The position numbers were made by a program, and so were the translations under genes. DNA of 64,000 nt, from NCBI RefSeq assembly GCF_001625575.1, contig NZ_AUXV01000005.1, positions 49,245 through 113,244 on the forward strand, written 5' to 3'. The stretch is from Pseudoalteromonas luteoviolacea S2607. GTDB taxonomy: Bacteria; Pseudomonadota; Gammaproteobacteria; Enterobacterales; Alteromonadaceae. A model generated the notes under the pieces. That model saw nothing but the letters and a program-made list of their open reading frames with translations, had not been told where the DNA came from and did not search any database. Below, piece after piece: positions 49,801-57,976 of the stretch; the first letter of the stretch is position 1, and each line of letters starts with the position of its first letter.

Positions 49801-50201
49801 GCCAGTAAGTCAGGCACTGAGACCGGCTTGTTACTTTGTTGTTCAAACTGCGGTTGGAATTGTTGACTGTAAAACCGCTCTAAGCGCTGCGAGTCGGTAT
49901 CGGTAACTTCAAGTTCATCATAAGCATCTAAAAAATCTTGGCTTGCGTTGAGGACATAGGGGTTAATTGCCAGCGACTTGAGCTTGTCTTCAACACTTTT
50001 AAAGTGCCTCTGAACCGCTCGCTTTTTGACTTTACTGACGGCGCCCAATTGCGCATATACTTGCTCGCTGATGGTGCTAGATGCCTGTGTCAGTGTAAAG
50101 GCGATGATGGTGGTGGTTGGAATGAGGGCTACCAATAAAAAAGCGGCCATGAGTTTTTTGGTTAAATCGAGAGATTTAAAGAACTGGCTGAGACTAGACA
50201 T
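46887..50201 (-). CDS. Methyl-accepting chemotaxis protein with tandem HAMP array
   Basis: The 1104-residue chemoreceptor has two membrane segments (about 16-36 and 395-415) around a dCACHE-like periplasmic domain. After TM2 there are about nine tandem HAMP-type units of roughly 45 residues, each with a GxF...I...G-L-LK--IN-S pattern. Examples are [16 protein letters not shown] and [16 protein letters not shown]. The signalling domain carries the hallmark [29 protein letters not shown]. The start is the ATG at 50201 with GGGAG upstream. The mRNA leader contains a 13-nt complement to the RyhB-like sRNA core (see findings). Ligand unknown. Confidence 0.92.
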   Translation of the reverse strand: [1104 protein letters not shown]

Positions 50202-50525
50202 AGTGGTCTCCCTTATCCTATTTTCCTTGGTTAAAAAAGCACGATGTTTTGTGTTGCTACATTGCTTTGACCGTGTACTACCTTAAAGCCCGTTGACCAA
50301 AGTCGGTAGAGTAAACGGGGCGAAAAAGTGTACAGAACTCAGTCAAGTTTAGAACACATCTCAATAAGATCTAGCTTGTGAGTTTCATTTATCTGCACAA
50401 AGAATAAGGGAATTAGCTAGCCTGTAACGTTTGAATTACATGGTGTTTTTGGGTTTTATTGGCAGGTTAGATAGATCTGCTTAGCGGGCGGTGATTTGCG
50501 GGAAGTGGACGATAAATTCACAAAA
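50202..50525. other. Intergenic region upstream of the chemoreceptor gene
   Basis: About 320 bp holding the promoter and leader of the chemoreceptor gene (minus strand). At 50254-50266, minus strand, lies AGCAATGTAGCAA, complementary to the sRNA core. No other feature is evident. Confidence 0.5.
50254..50266 (-). promoter_or_regulatory. Candidate sRNA pairing site in the chemoreceptor mRNA leader
   Basis: The minus-strand sequence AGCAATGTAGCAA is an exact 13-nt complement of TTGCTACATTGCT in all three RyhB-like sRNAs. It lies 53 nt upstream of the ATG at 50201, so it would be in the 5' leader if transcription starts upstream of it. The transcription start is not known. Confidence 0.45.
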
Positions 50526-50549
50526 AAGAAGCAGCCAGCGCTGCTTCTT
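50526..50549 (-). terminator. Rho-independent terminator of the amidohydrolase gene
   Basis: AAGAAGCAGC and GCTGCTTCTT form a 10-bp stem around CAGC; on the minus strand a T-run follows. It lies 25 bp after the stop codon. Confidence 0.93.
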
Positions 50550-50573
50550 AATTAATGCAAAAACTACGTACTA

Positions 50574-53500
50574 TTAGTGTTTCCAGTGATAGCTGTGTGC
50601 TTTTTCTTCCATATACGCCTCAGTATCTGGATGCATTGGCGTTTTGTTGCCACCTTCAAAGAAGAAAGATTGGCGCTTACGGTTGTAGTTACCAATTTCG
50701 TTCATCGTCGCAGCGTCGTAAACACGGCCATTCAAGATAGTGTAAGCCACTTTCTCTGATTCACGAATATCGTTTAGTACATCACCGTCAATGATCACAA
50801 GGTCAGCGAGTTTGCCTTTCTCGATAGTGCCAATATCATTGTCTAGAGCGAGGTATTTTGCACCATCAATAGTACCACTGCGTAGCGCTTCCCATGCACT
50901 GAAACCACCTTGTGCCATTGACCATAGCTCCCAATGCGCGCCAAGGCCTTCACGTTGACCGTGGGCACCGATATGAACCGTAACGCCTTTGTCACGCAGT
51001 TGTTTTGCTGATTTAGCTGCGTTGATGTGGTTGTAGTGGTGTTCAGGTGCCTTTTCACGACGAATAGACATTGGCTTGACAACGTATTCTGGTACGAAGC
51101 TCATCAGGCGTTCGTTTTCCCATACATTGGTGGTGTTGTAGAAGTAGTCTTCACCCTTAATACCACCATAGGCAACGTTAAACGTTGGTGTGAAGCCCGC
51201 GTTTGTTTGGCTCCACATTTGTGTCACGTCCGAGTAGATATTTGGGATTGGTAGCGCGTGCTCAAGCCCGGTATGGCCGTCGATGATCATATTCATGTTT
51301 TGCTGGAACTTAGAACCACCTTCCGGTACTACCATGATTTCCATTTGTTTTGCAGCTTCAAGCACCTGTTGGCGCGTATCACGGCGTGGGTGATTGTAGC
51401 TCTTAACAGAAATTGCCCCTGCATCTTTCAGACGCTTAACATGGAATTGGGCATCATCTAAATTGCTAATTGGTGTTTTATAACCAGGTGCGTTACCAGC
51501 GTAAAGGATACGACCAACAGAGTAGATACGTGGTGCAACCGTTAAGCCGGCACGTTGTAATTCTGCCATTGAGAAGACTTCGTTTGAATCATTCGATGGA
51601 TCATGAATCGTTGTAACACCAAAGCTCACATTAGAGAACTGGTTCCAGTTTTGCTCTGGTTGAAGCTGGCGGCTACCGTAGCTGCCATGTGCGTGCGCAT
51701 CGACTAAACCTGGGATCACGGTTTTACCTGTGATGTCCATAACTTTGGCTGAGCTTGGAATTTGCACATCGCTGCGTGCGCCAACAGCAATTATGCGGTT
51801 GTCTTCAATCAGCACCACGCCATCTTCAAAGATCTCTTGTTGATTGTCTGCATCACGCATAGTGACCACTTTACCACCAACCAGCGCAAGTAAACCTTTT
51901 GGTTTATCAGCAGGCTGCTCAAAGCTCAAATCGATGCCTTCTGCGGTTAATTCATCTAGGTTGTCTGATGCATTGTCAACAAAAGAGAAGGTATCTGTTA
52001 GTTTACGTTGATACAGGTTTGGACCAAATGCCCAAGTTAGCGCGCTGCTATCCGCTTTCCAGTTCAAGAATGCGCCAGAGTATTTTGAAACTTGTTTAAC
52101 AGGGAATGCTTTACCGCCTTTATTGATAGACAGTGTTTTACCCGTGCTGGTAAATGGTGCGACGAAGGTGTTGAAGTGCTCAATGAATGCCACATAGTTA
52201 CCATCTGGAGATACGCGGTAATCAAAGATGTATTCACCTTTAAAGTGGCTGCGCTCTTCATGGCCGTTTAAATCAACACTTTTCAGCTCGCGGCTGGTTT
52301 CACTGCTTTCAACAGAGAAATAAATACGCTTTGGATCTGCACCAAAATGAGGTGTGTCACCACTTTTCGCGATACGTTTTGCTTCGCCACCTTTGGCGTC
52401 AACAAGGTAGATACCTGGGTGCATCGACCAATCACCACTGAGTAAGAAACCACCGGTGACTTTCTTATAAACAACCTGCTTGCCATCAGGAGAGAAGCTT
52501 GGAGAAATATAGTGACCAGGCTCTTGGCTGATAACACGGCCTTTACCGCCTTTTGCAGAGACAACGCGGATGCTACCTAGCTCTTGATCATCCCAAGTTG
52601 TATAAACGATAGACTTACCATCGCGAGAATAGCTTGGATAGAACTCAAAGTGTTCATTCTGCTTTGTTACACGTCGAATTTCACCAGACTCAATGTCTTT
52701 GATATACAAGTGGCCAAGCGCTTGGAATAAAGCTGTTTCACCATTTGGTGAGATCTGTGACCAGCGGGCTAATTTTACCTTAAAAGTATCTGGTGCCACA
52801 TCGACAGCAAATTTAAGCGCTGGCGTGATCTCTTTTTCAGCGACGACGCGAGTTGGGATCACTTGTGCTTGCTTGCTTTCAATATCTACTTTGTGGAATA
52901 CACCACCAGACCAGAATACGAGCGCTTTGCCGTCAGGTGTATACGCAAATGCTGGGGTGTTACCCTGCGCGCCGTTCGCTTCTTGTAAATCTCGGTCTAA
53001 ACCAGAAAAGATTTGTGTTTCGATACCTGATTTTAAATCTTTAATATACAGCGCGCTGATCATCGCTTCGCCATTGTCTTCGCGTTTCACAAATGCTAAA
53101 GATTTACCATCAGGACTAGGTGTCGGACGAATTGCGCCACCTGCGCCACGAATAACCGTCTCTTCTTCCCCTGTTGCAAGGTCCCAAGAGCGGATCTCAA
53201 ATACCGAGGTTAAAGCGTTTTTGTTGTATTGCCAACGAACACCCGCTGTTGCATCTACAGAGTAGTAGATCTTCTTACCATCTTTAGAAAAAGCTGGCTC
53301 AGCAACGTTTTTCTGTGACTTCGCACCGTGTAGACGTTCACGCACTAATACGCCTTGACCACCCGAGATGTGGTACATGCGGATCGAGCCGCCAGGAATA
53401 GTACGACCAGTGACTTGACCTTGTTTAACAGCGATATATTGGCCATCAGGTGACCATGATGGGTTGTGGATTAAGTTGTGAGACTCATCGGAAACTTGAC

Positions 53501-53897
53501 GTAGGTTTTCGCCATTTGCATCCATCACCCATAAATTCTCGGCACCAGCACGGTCAGAGATAAACGCGATGTGCTTGCCATCAGGAGAAAACTTCGGCTG
53601 GAAATTCCAAGCGCGATCGCTGGTTAGTGCCTTTGCCTTACCACCTGAAATAGGCATGACATAAAGATCACCTAGCATATCGAAAATAACGTGTTCGCCA
53701 TCAGGGCTAACATCCAAGTTACTCCATGTGGTTTCATTGGTGTCAATTGTGATGGTTTGCTTTTCGCCAGGAGGGTTGAGTACATCCCAATTCGCCGTGT
53801 CATTTTTGGCGCCTTCTGGCGCTGCAATAGTAGGGGTACTTAGCCCGATCAAGGCCGCACCAATCGCGATGGCGATAGGTGATTTAAATAATGCCAT
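50574..53897 (-). CDS. Large secreted amidohydrolase with TolB-like PD40 propeller
   Basis: The 1107-residue protein has a signal peptide (MALFKSPIAIAIGAALIGLSTPTIA). The N-terminal 650 residues contain many TolB-type PD40/WD40-like blades, each with FSPDGKxIxF or a similar motif (for example LDVSPDGEHVIFDM, FSPDGKHIAFISDR, YSRDGKSIVYTTWD). The C-terminal domain is an amidohydrolase with VIPGLVDAHAHGSYG (HxH metal site), VKSYNHPR and the KLADLVIIDG tail. Such propeller-amidohydrolase fusions are frequent in Pseudoalteromonas and Shewanella and probably process peptides or cyclic amides in the periplasm. Confidence 0.9.
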   Translation of the reverse strand: MALFKSPIAIAIGAALIGLSTPTIAAPEGAKNDTANWDVLNPPGEKQTITIDTNETTWSNLDVSPDGEHVIFDMLGDLYVMPISGGKAKALTSDRAWNFQPKFSPDGKHIAFISDRAGAENLWVMDANGENLRQVSDESHNLIHNPSWSPDGQYIAVKQGQVTGRTIPGGSIRMYHISGGQGVLVRERLHGAKSQKNVAEPAFSKDGKKIYYSVDATAGVRWQYNKNALTSVFEIRSWDLATGEEETVIRGAGGAIRPTPSPDGKSLAFVKREDNGEAMISALYIKDLKSGIETQIFSGLDRDLQEANGAQGNTPAFAYTPDGKALVFWSGGVFHKVDIESKQAQVIPTRVVAEKEITPALKFAVDVAPDTFKVKLARWSQISPNGETALFQALGHLYIKDIESGEIRRVTKQNEHFEFYPSYSRDGKSIVYTTWDDQELGSIRVVSAKGGKGRVISQEPGHYISPSFSPDGKQVVYKKVTGGFLLSGDWSMHPGIYLVDAKGGEAKRIAKSGDTPHFGADPKRIYFSVESSETSRELKSVDLNGHEERSHFKGEYIFDYRVSPDGNYVAFIEHFNTFVAPFTSTGKTLSINKGGKAFPVKQVSKYSGAFLNWKADSSALTWAFGPNLYQRKLTDTFSFVDNASDNLDELTAEGIDLSFEQPADKPKGLLALVGGKVVTMRDADNQQEIFEDGVVLIEDNRIIAVGARSDVQIPSSAKVMDITGKTVIPGLVDAHAHGSYGSRQLQPEQNWNQFSNVSFGVTTIHDPSNDSNEVFSMAELQRAGLTVAPRIYSVGRILYAGNAPGYKTPISNLDDAQFHVKRLKDAGAISVKSYNHPRRDTRQQVLEAAKQMEIMVVPEGGSKFQQNMNMIIDGHTGLEHALPIPNIYSDVTQMWSQTNAGFTPTFNVAYGGIKGEDYFYNTTNVWENERLMSFVPEYVVKPMSIRREKAPEHHYNHINAAKSAKQLRDKGVTVHIGAHGQREGLGAHWELWSMAQGGFSAWEALRSGTIDGAKYLALDNDIGTIEKGKLADLVIIDGDVLNDIRESEKVAYTILNGRVYDAATMNEIGNYNRKRQSFFFEGGNKTPMHPDTEAYMEEKAHSYHWKH

Positions 53898-54229
53898 GGT
53901 GTATTCCTATGTGTTGTCTTAGCCTAGCGACAGTCTAATGCTGTGCTTTGGTTACTTATCTTGTTGTGAGCTTATTCGCTTTTATACTCGAGTAGCATGG
54001 CGAAATTTTTCGTCAAAGTCGACTAAATGACGACAAAACGGCCTTCAAACACGGTGGTTTTGCCTTATTTTTGTACAATAGGTCTTCATTACGCTAAAAA
54101 GGGAGCAACTAGGTCTGATTTATGCTGGTTACAAATAGCGCCCGAAACGGGAGGTATCGTGCGTTCATAGTGGTGACAATACGCTCGCAGCATACTGGTA
54201 TCGGTATGCTGCGATATTTACATGAGCGG
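53898..54229. other. Intergenic region with palindrome
   Basis: 332 bp between two minus-strand genes. Besides the palindrome at 54186-54213 I see the promoter region of the amidohydrolase but no further gene or RNA. Confidence 0.5.
54186..54213. repeat. Perfect 10-bp inverted repeat after the hybrid kinase gene
   Basis: CGCAGCATAC and GTATGCTGCG pair around TGGTATCG. It lies 17 bp after the kinase stop codon (minus strand). There is no T-tract, so it may be a weak terminator or a protein-binding palindrome. Confidence 0.6.
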
Positions 54230-56389
54230 CTAACTGAGTGTTTGTTGCCTCACAAATTGCAGATAGGCTTCTAAACTTTTTTGCCACAATGCCATCGCTT
54301 GGGTAAGGTCATCATCGCATTGTTTACCATCTAATAACCGACGTTCAATTTTCTTTAGTGCGAGGCCATAACGATTGAAGCCAAGTTGCAGTGCTGTACT
54401 GGCTTGGCGGTGTAATGACTTAATACATTGTTGCTCATCTTCAGTGAGCAGCTGTTGAATATGGATGAGCTTATTTCGAGCTGAAAGAACAAATTCGTTG
54501 TAAATTGAGGATACTTCGTCTTCGCTAAAGCCACTTTTCAATGAATTCACGGCAGTATCATCGTAGAGGGTGTCACATAACTCTACGCGCATATCCGGTT
54601 TTTGTGCTTTTTGAGAGTCACTGATGGCTTGTCTCAGTTTCTCTTGTTTAATGGGTTTGCCGACAACATCCTTAATGCCCAAGGATAAATACTCTTTAAT
54701 TTCTTCAGGACTCAAGCTGGCGGTAAAGGCTAAAAACGGTGTGCGTTTATTCTTATGCTCAATGGTTTGCAACTGCCTAAGCACTTCTTGTCCCGTAAAA
54801 TCGGGCAGGTTCATGTCGAGCAGTACAACATCAAAAACATGCTCTTTGAGGTGCTCAATGGCGCTGGTTCCATCGTAAGCGAGCTTAATCTTGTGCTCGT
54901 CCGCCGCCATAAACTCAATGGCAATTTTACGGTTTAGATCAAGGTCCTCTACCAGAAGTACAGAGAGTCCAGTAGGGTACTCGGGGTTATGATGGCGCTG
55001 CTCAACTAAGCTGAGTTCACCAACTGGCAGACTAACATCAAAGCTAAAGGAGCTGCCTTTACCAAGTTCACTGAGTATTTCTAATTGGCTGCCCAGCTTG
55101 CTCAGAAGGCGAGCGGTAATTGCCAATCCAAGTCCAGTCCCTCCTTTGGTTTTGCCGGCATTACTTTGTACATAAGGTTCGGTCAACTTGTCGATGTCTT
55201 CTTCTTCGATACCCGGGCCTGAGTCAATGACGCTAAATCGCACAATGTGCGACATATTGGCTTCTTCAAGCAATTCAACACAGAGCTTAACCTCTCCTTT
55301 GTCTGTGAACTTGATGGCATTGCCTACGAGGTTGAGCAAAATTTGGCGAAGCTTTTGTTGGTCACAGTAATAACAAACTTGGTCCGGCAAGTCGTAAACA
55401 AGTGAGAACGTAAGCTTTTTCTGTTCGGCGAGAGGGCTCATCAACAAACACAAATTGTCCAGCCAACTCTTTAGCTCGACGTCTTCTGAAGACAAGACTT
55501 CATCACTTTGATCTAAACTTGCGTAGTCGAGTACTTTGTCAATCAGCAAGTTAAGCGATTCGGCGGAGTTAATAATGGCTTCACAATACGCCTTACTAGA
55601 TTGATCATGGCTGCGGTTTAATACCAATTGCGCACTGCCCAAAATCCCGTTCAGGGGAGTGCGGATTTCATGGCTGATGGTGGATAAAAACAAACCTCGG
55701 ATTTCCAAATCTTTTTGTGCTTTTTCAGTTAAATTGTTTAAGTTGAGCTCGCGGCGTTCGTTGCACAGCAGGGCCATGCCCGTTGCATAGAAAATCGGCG
55801 CCAAAACGCCATTAAAAAAGATAGCAATAGAAAACCAAGGGTCTTCAAATAAAGTCACAGCGTCTACATGTCCCATGAAAACGGTACGGCCAATAAAGGC
55901 AGTAAATACAAAGCCGAGTACGATTAGATAGACAATACTGCCGTTGGGATAAAGTGGCCTCGCATATCGGATGAAGTAGTAGCTCAGCAAAATAGCTTCG
56001 ACAATATGTTGCAAGTCAGAGATTAGGATGCGTTGTCGTAAGCTGTCATCAACCACTGCGTAATATATTAACGCGGAGAGTAAAAAGAGCGTTGCGAACA
56101 GGTAGAGCCTAAATTCAAGCCCACGCTGACCTAAAAATTGACTGATCGCCCAGCAATGAATAATTGATGCGAGGAACAGGAGTGTATTAGCGATACCAAT
56201 TGTCTGCCACTGAGAGAGAAAGCTGTGCAGTGCAAACATCGAGATAGCGGCAAATAACACAAGGGGGTAAAAAATATACAGTAATACGCCCGGCGTATTT
56301 TTGTTTGCTCGCCAGGTTAAGTAATTGATGAGCGTCATCATCGCGGTCATCGCTGCACTGGCTACATACAGAGTTTTGTGGTCTAACAT
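54230..56389 (-). CDS. Hybrid sensor histidine kinase with C-terminal receiver and Hpt-like domain
   Basis: The 719-residue protein begins with about seven membrane helices (about 5-215, resembling a 7TM sensor module). A HisKA domain follows, with phosphorylatable His240 in STISHEIRTPLNG, then a HATPase_c (DSGPGIEEED, GGTGLGLAI). A receiver domain carries Asp525 in VVLLDMNLPDFTG. A C-terminal helical region (about 620-719) has SLHRQAS in the position of an Hpt His, but it is not a typical HxLKG motif. The protein should run a phosphorelay. The nearest regulator is the CsgD/VpsT-like gene 177 bp away on the same strand. Confidence 0.87.
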   Translation of the reverse strand: MLDHKTLYVASAAMTAMMTLINYLTWRANKNTPGVLLYIFYPLVLFAAISMFALHSFLSQWQTIGIANTLLFLASIIHCWAISQFLGQRGLEFRLYLFATLFLLSALIYYAVVDDSLRQRILISDLQHIVEAILLSYYFIRYARPLYPNGSIVYLIVLGFVFTAFIGRTVFMGHVDAVTLFEDPWFSIAIFFNGVLAPIFYATGMALLCNERRELNLNNLTEKAQKDLEIRGLFLSTISHEIRTPLNGILGSAQLVLNRSHDQSSKAYCEAIINSAESLNLLIDKVLDYASLDQSDEVLSSEDVELKSWLDNLCLLMSPLAEQKKLTFSLVYDLPDQVCYYCDQQKLRQILLNLVGNAIKFTDKGEVKLCVELLEEANMSHIVRFSVIDSGPGIEEEDIDKLTEPYVQSNAGKTKGGTGLGLAITARLLSKLGSQLEILSELGKGSSFSFDVSLPVGELSLVEQRHHNPEYPTGLSVLLVEDLDLNRKIAIEFMAADEHKIKLAYDGTSAIEHLKEHVFDVVLLDMNLPDFTGQEVLRQLQTIEHKNKRTPFLAFTASLSPEEIKEYLSLGIKDVVGKPIKQEKLRQAISDSQKAQKPDMRVELCDTLYDDTAVNSLKSGFSEDEVSSIYNEFVLSARNKLIHIQQLLTEDEQQCIKSLHRQASTALQLGFNRYGLALKKIERRLLDGKQCDDDLTQAMALWQKSLEAYLQFVRQQTLS

Positions 56390-56504
56390 AAAGGCTACGT
56401 TAACAATTAATCGACGTACCTAGGATAGAGCGAAGGCATACCTCAGTAAAGCTGAGTAACTAGAAAATAATGTGAGTTGCTTAAAGGCTAAACGTAGAAA
56501 AAAC

Positions 56505-56533
56505 AAAAAAGCATGCGCTAAGCATGCTTTTTT
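56505..56533. terminator. Bidirectional Rho-independent terminator
   Basis: AAAAAAGCATGC and GCATGCTTTTTT pair around GCTAA, giving T-tracts on both strands. It lies 34 bp after the LuxR-type regulator stop codon (minus strand) and ends its transcript before the kinase gene. Confidence 0.93.
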
Positions 56534-56566
56534 ACAGAATTACGAAGTGTACTATCAGCGAAGTAC

Positions 56567-57223
56567 CTACCTAATTTCGTCTGGGATATTTTGCTGTGCC
56601 CATGATAGTAGCTCAATACGGTTACGACACTTGGTCTTACGAAATGCACTGTATAAATGCGTTTTAACCGTGTGTGGGCTGATATTGAGGTCTTCAGCAA
56701 TCTCCTTGTTTTTCGCCCCTTTACTCATCAGCGAGATAATGGCTTTTTCACGCTTAGTGAGTTTAACTGGCTCGATGTCACCTTCTGTTAGCTTGTGTAG
56801 TGCGTCTTTGTTGAACTGCAACATACGATTTAACGCATTACACATAATTTCTCGGCGATACCACAACTGATCTTCCATCAGTAAGCGAATGCCTTTCATC
56901 AATACGTCGGCATTGTCTGTTGTATAAAACACACCACGAATACCGCTCAGTAAAGCACGATTAGCCAATTCAGGATTTTCATCTAAATTGAACAGCACAA
57001 TATCACAACTGACCTTTAGGTTTACCAACTGCTCTTTGAGTTTACCCCATGCATCATTGACTGCTGTTTCAATAAAAAGTAACCGCGTATCTTCCGGCAC
57101 TTCGGAGATATCAGTTCCTGTGATTACGTCTAACCCCTGAGTTTTCAGGAGTGGCTGTAAAACGTTTATTCCTATCGTGTTGATAGGCTCTTTATCTAGC
57201 AATAAAAATGCAGTACTGCTCAT
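56567..57223 (-). CDS. CsgD/VpsT-like LuxR-family transcriptional regulator
   Basis: The 218-residue protein has a REC-like N-terminal domain without a normal phosphorylation site, and a LuxR-type HTH (KNKEIAEDLNISPHTVKTHLYSAFRK). The segment IRGVFYTTDNADVLMKGIRLLMEDQLWYRREIM aligns with CsgD (INGVFYSMEDQERVVNGLQG). The sequence WYRR occupies the place of the VpsT W[F/L/M][T/S]R c-di-GMP-binding motif. It likely controls biofilm or matrix genes, but c-di-GMP binding is not assured because the motif is variant. Confidence 0.85.
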   Translation of the reverse strand: MSSTAFLLLDKEPINTIGINVLQPLLKTQGLDVITGTDISEVPEDTRLLFIETAVNDAWGKLKEQLVNLKVSCDIVLFNLDENPELANRALLSGIRGVFYTTDNADVLMKGIRLLMEDQLWYRREIMCNALNRMLQFNKDALHKLTEGDIEPVKLTKREKAIISLMSKGAKNKEIAEDLNISPHTVKTHLYSAFRKTKCRNRIELLSWAQQNIPDEIR

Positions 57224-57450
57224 TTGAAAAACACTCTCATTCTGTCTGATAACGCAATGCTAACACGTGATTCAGACCTTTTGTATTAGAAATTTCATCA
57301 ATAAAATGAAGTTTACGGTATAAAGTGTGGCACGATTGACCAATTTGTAAACAGCATCTAGTTGTGAAAAACTCAACTTGTTGATTAGTAGGAGAATTTA
57401 TTTATATGGAGTAATAGCTTAGTCAATTACATTTTTTAACAAAGAATAAT

Positions 57451-57822
57451 TTAAGATACTACTTTTTTCCTACTTTGGTACGGAGGCCAGCCCATTTCAA
57501 GCCCAGCTAAAACATGCAAATGAATGTGGTACACAGTTTGTCCGCCGTCATTATTGCAATTCATAACTACGCGGTAACCGTTTTCAGCAAATCCGTGCTC
57601 TTTGGCAAGTTTAGCTGCAACCAAGTGTAAATGCCCAACTAAGTGCGCATTTTCTTCATTTACATCGTTTATTGTCGCGATTGGCTGTTTTGGAATAACC
57701 AGCACATGGAAAGGCGCTTGTGGATTAATATCTTTAAAAGCAAGTGCCTTCTCATCTTCGTACACTATGTCTGCAGGTATTTCGCGATTAATTATTTTCG
57801 TAAAAATCGTCTCTTGGCTCAT
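57451..57822 (-). CDS. hinT: HIT-family purine nucleoside phosphoramidase
   Basis: The 123-residue protein has the histidine triad motif HIHLHVLAG and starts with the usual TIFTKIINREIPADIVYED of HinT. It hydrolyses adenosine phosphoramidates and aminoacyl-AMP. It is a stand-alone gene divergent from the DUF2057 gene. Confidence 0.94.
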   Translation of the reverse strand: MSQETIFTKIINREIPADIVYEDEKALAFKDINPQAPFHVLVIPKQPIATINDVNEENAHLVGHLHLVAAKLAKEHGFAENGYRVVMNCNNDGGQTVYHIHLHVLAGLEMGWPPYQSRKKVVS

Positions 57823-57976
57823 TACTTTTTTCCTTATATACGTTAGTTTAGCTGTTCAGCATAGCGTGGACTTAACAAGATACAAGGGAAATTACAATTA
57901 GCATTCATCATAATTGTAACTAAATTTGGCACAAATACCTGCATTGACAAAGGTAGCAAGCAAATAAAGAGGAAAT

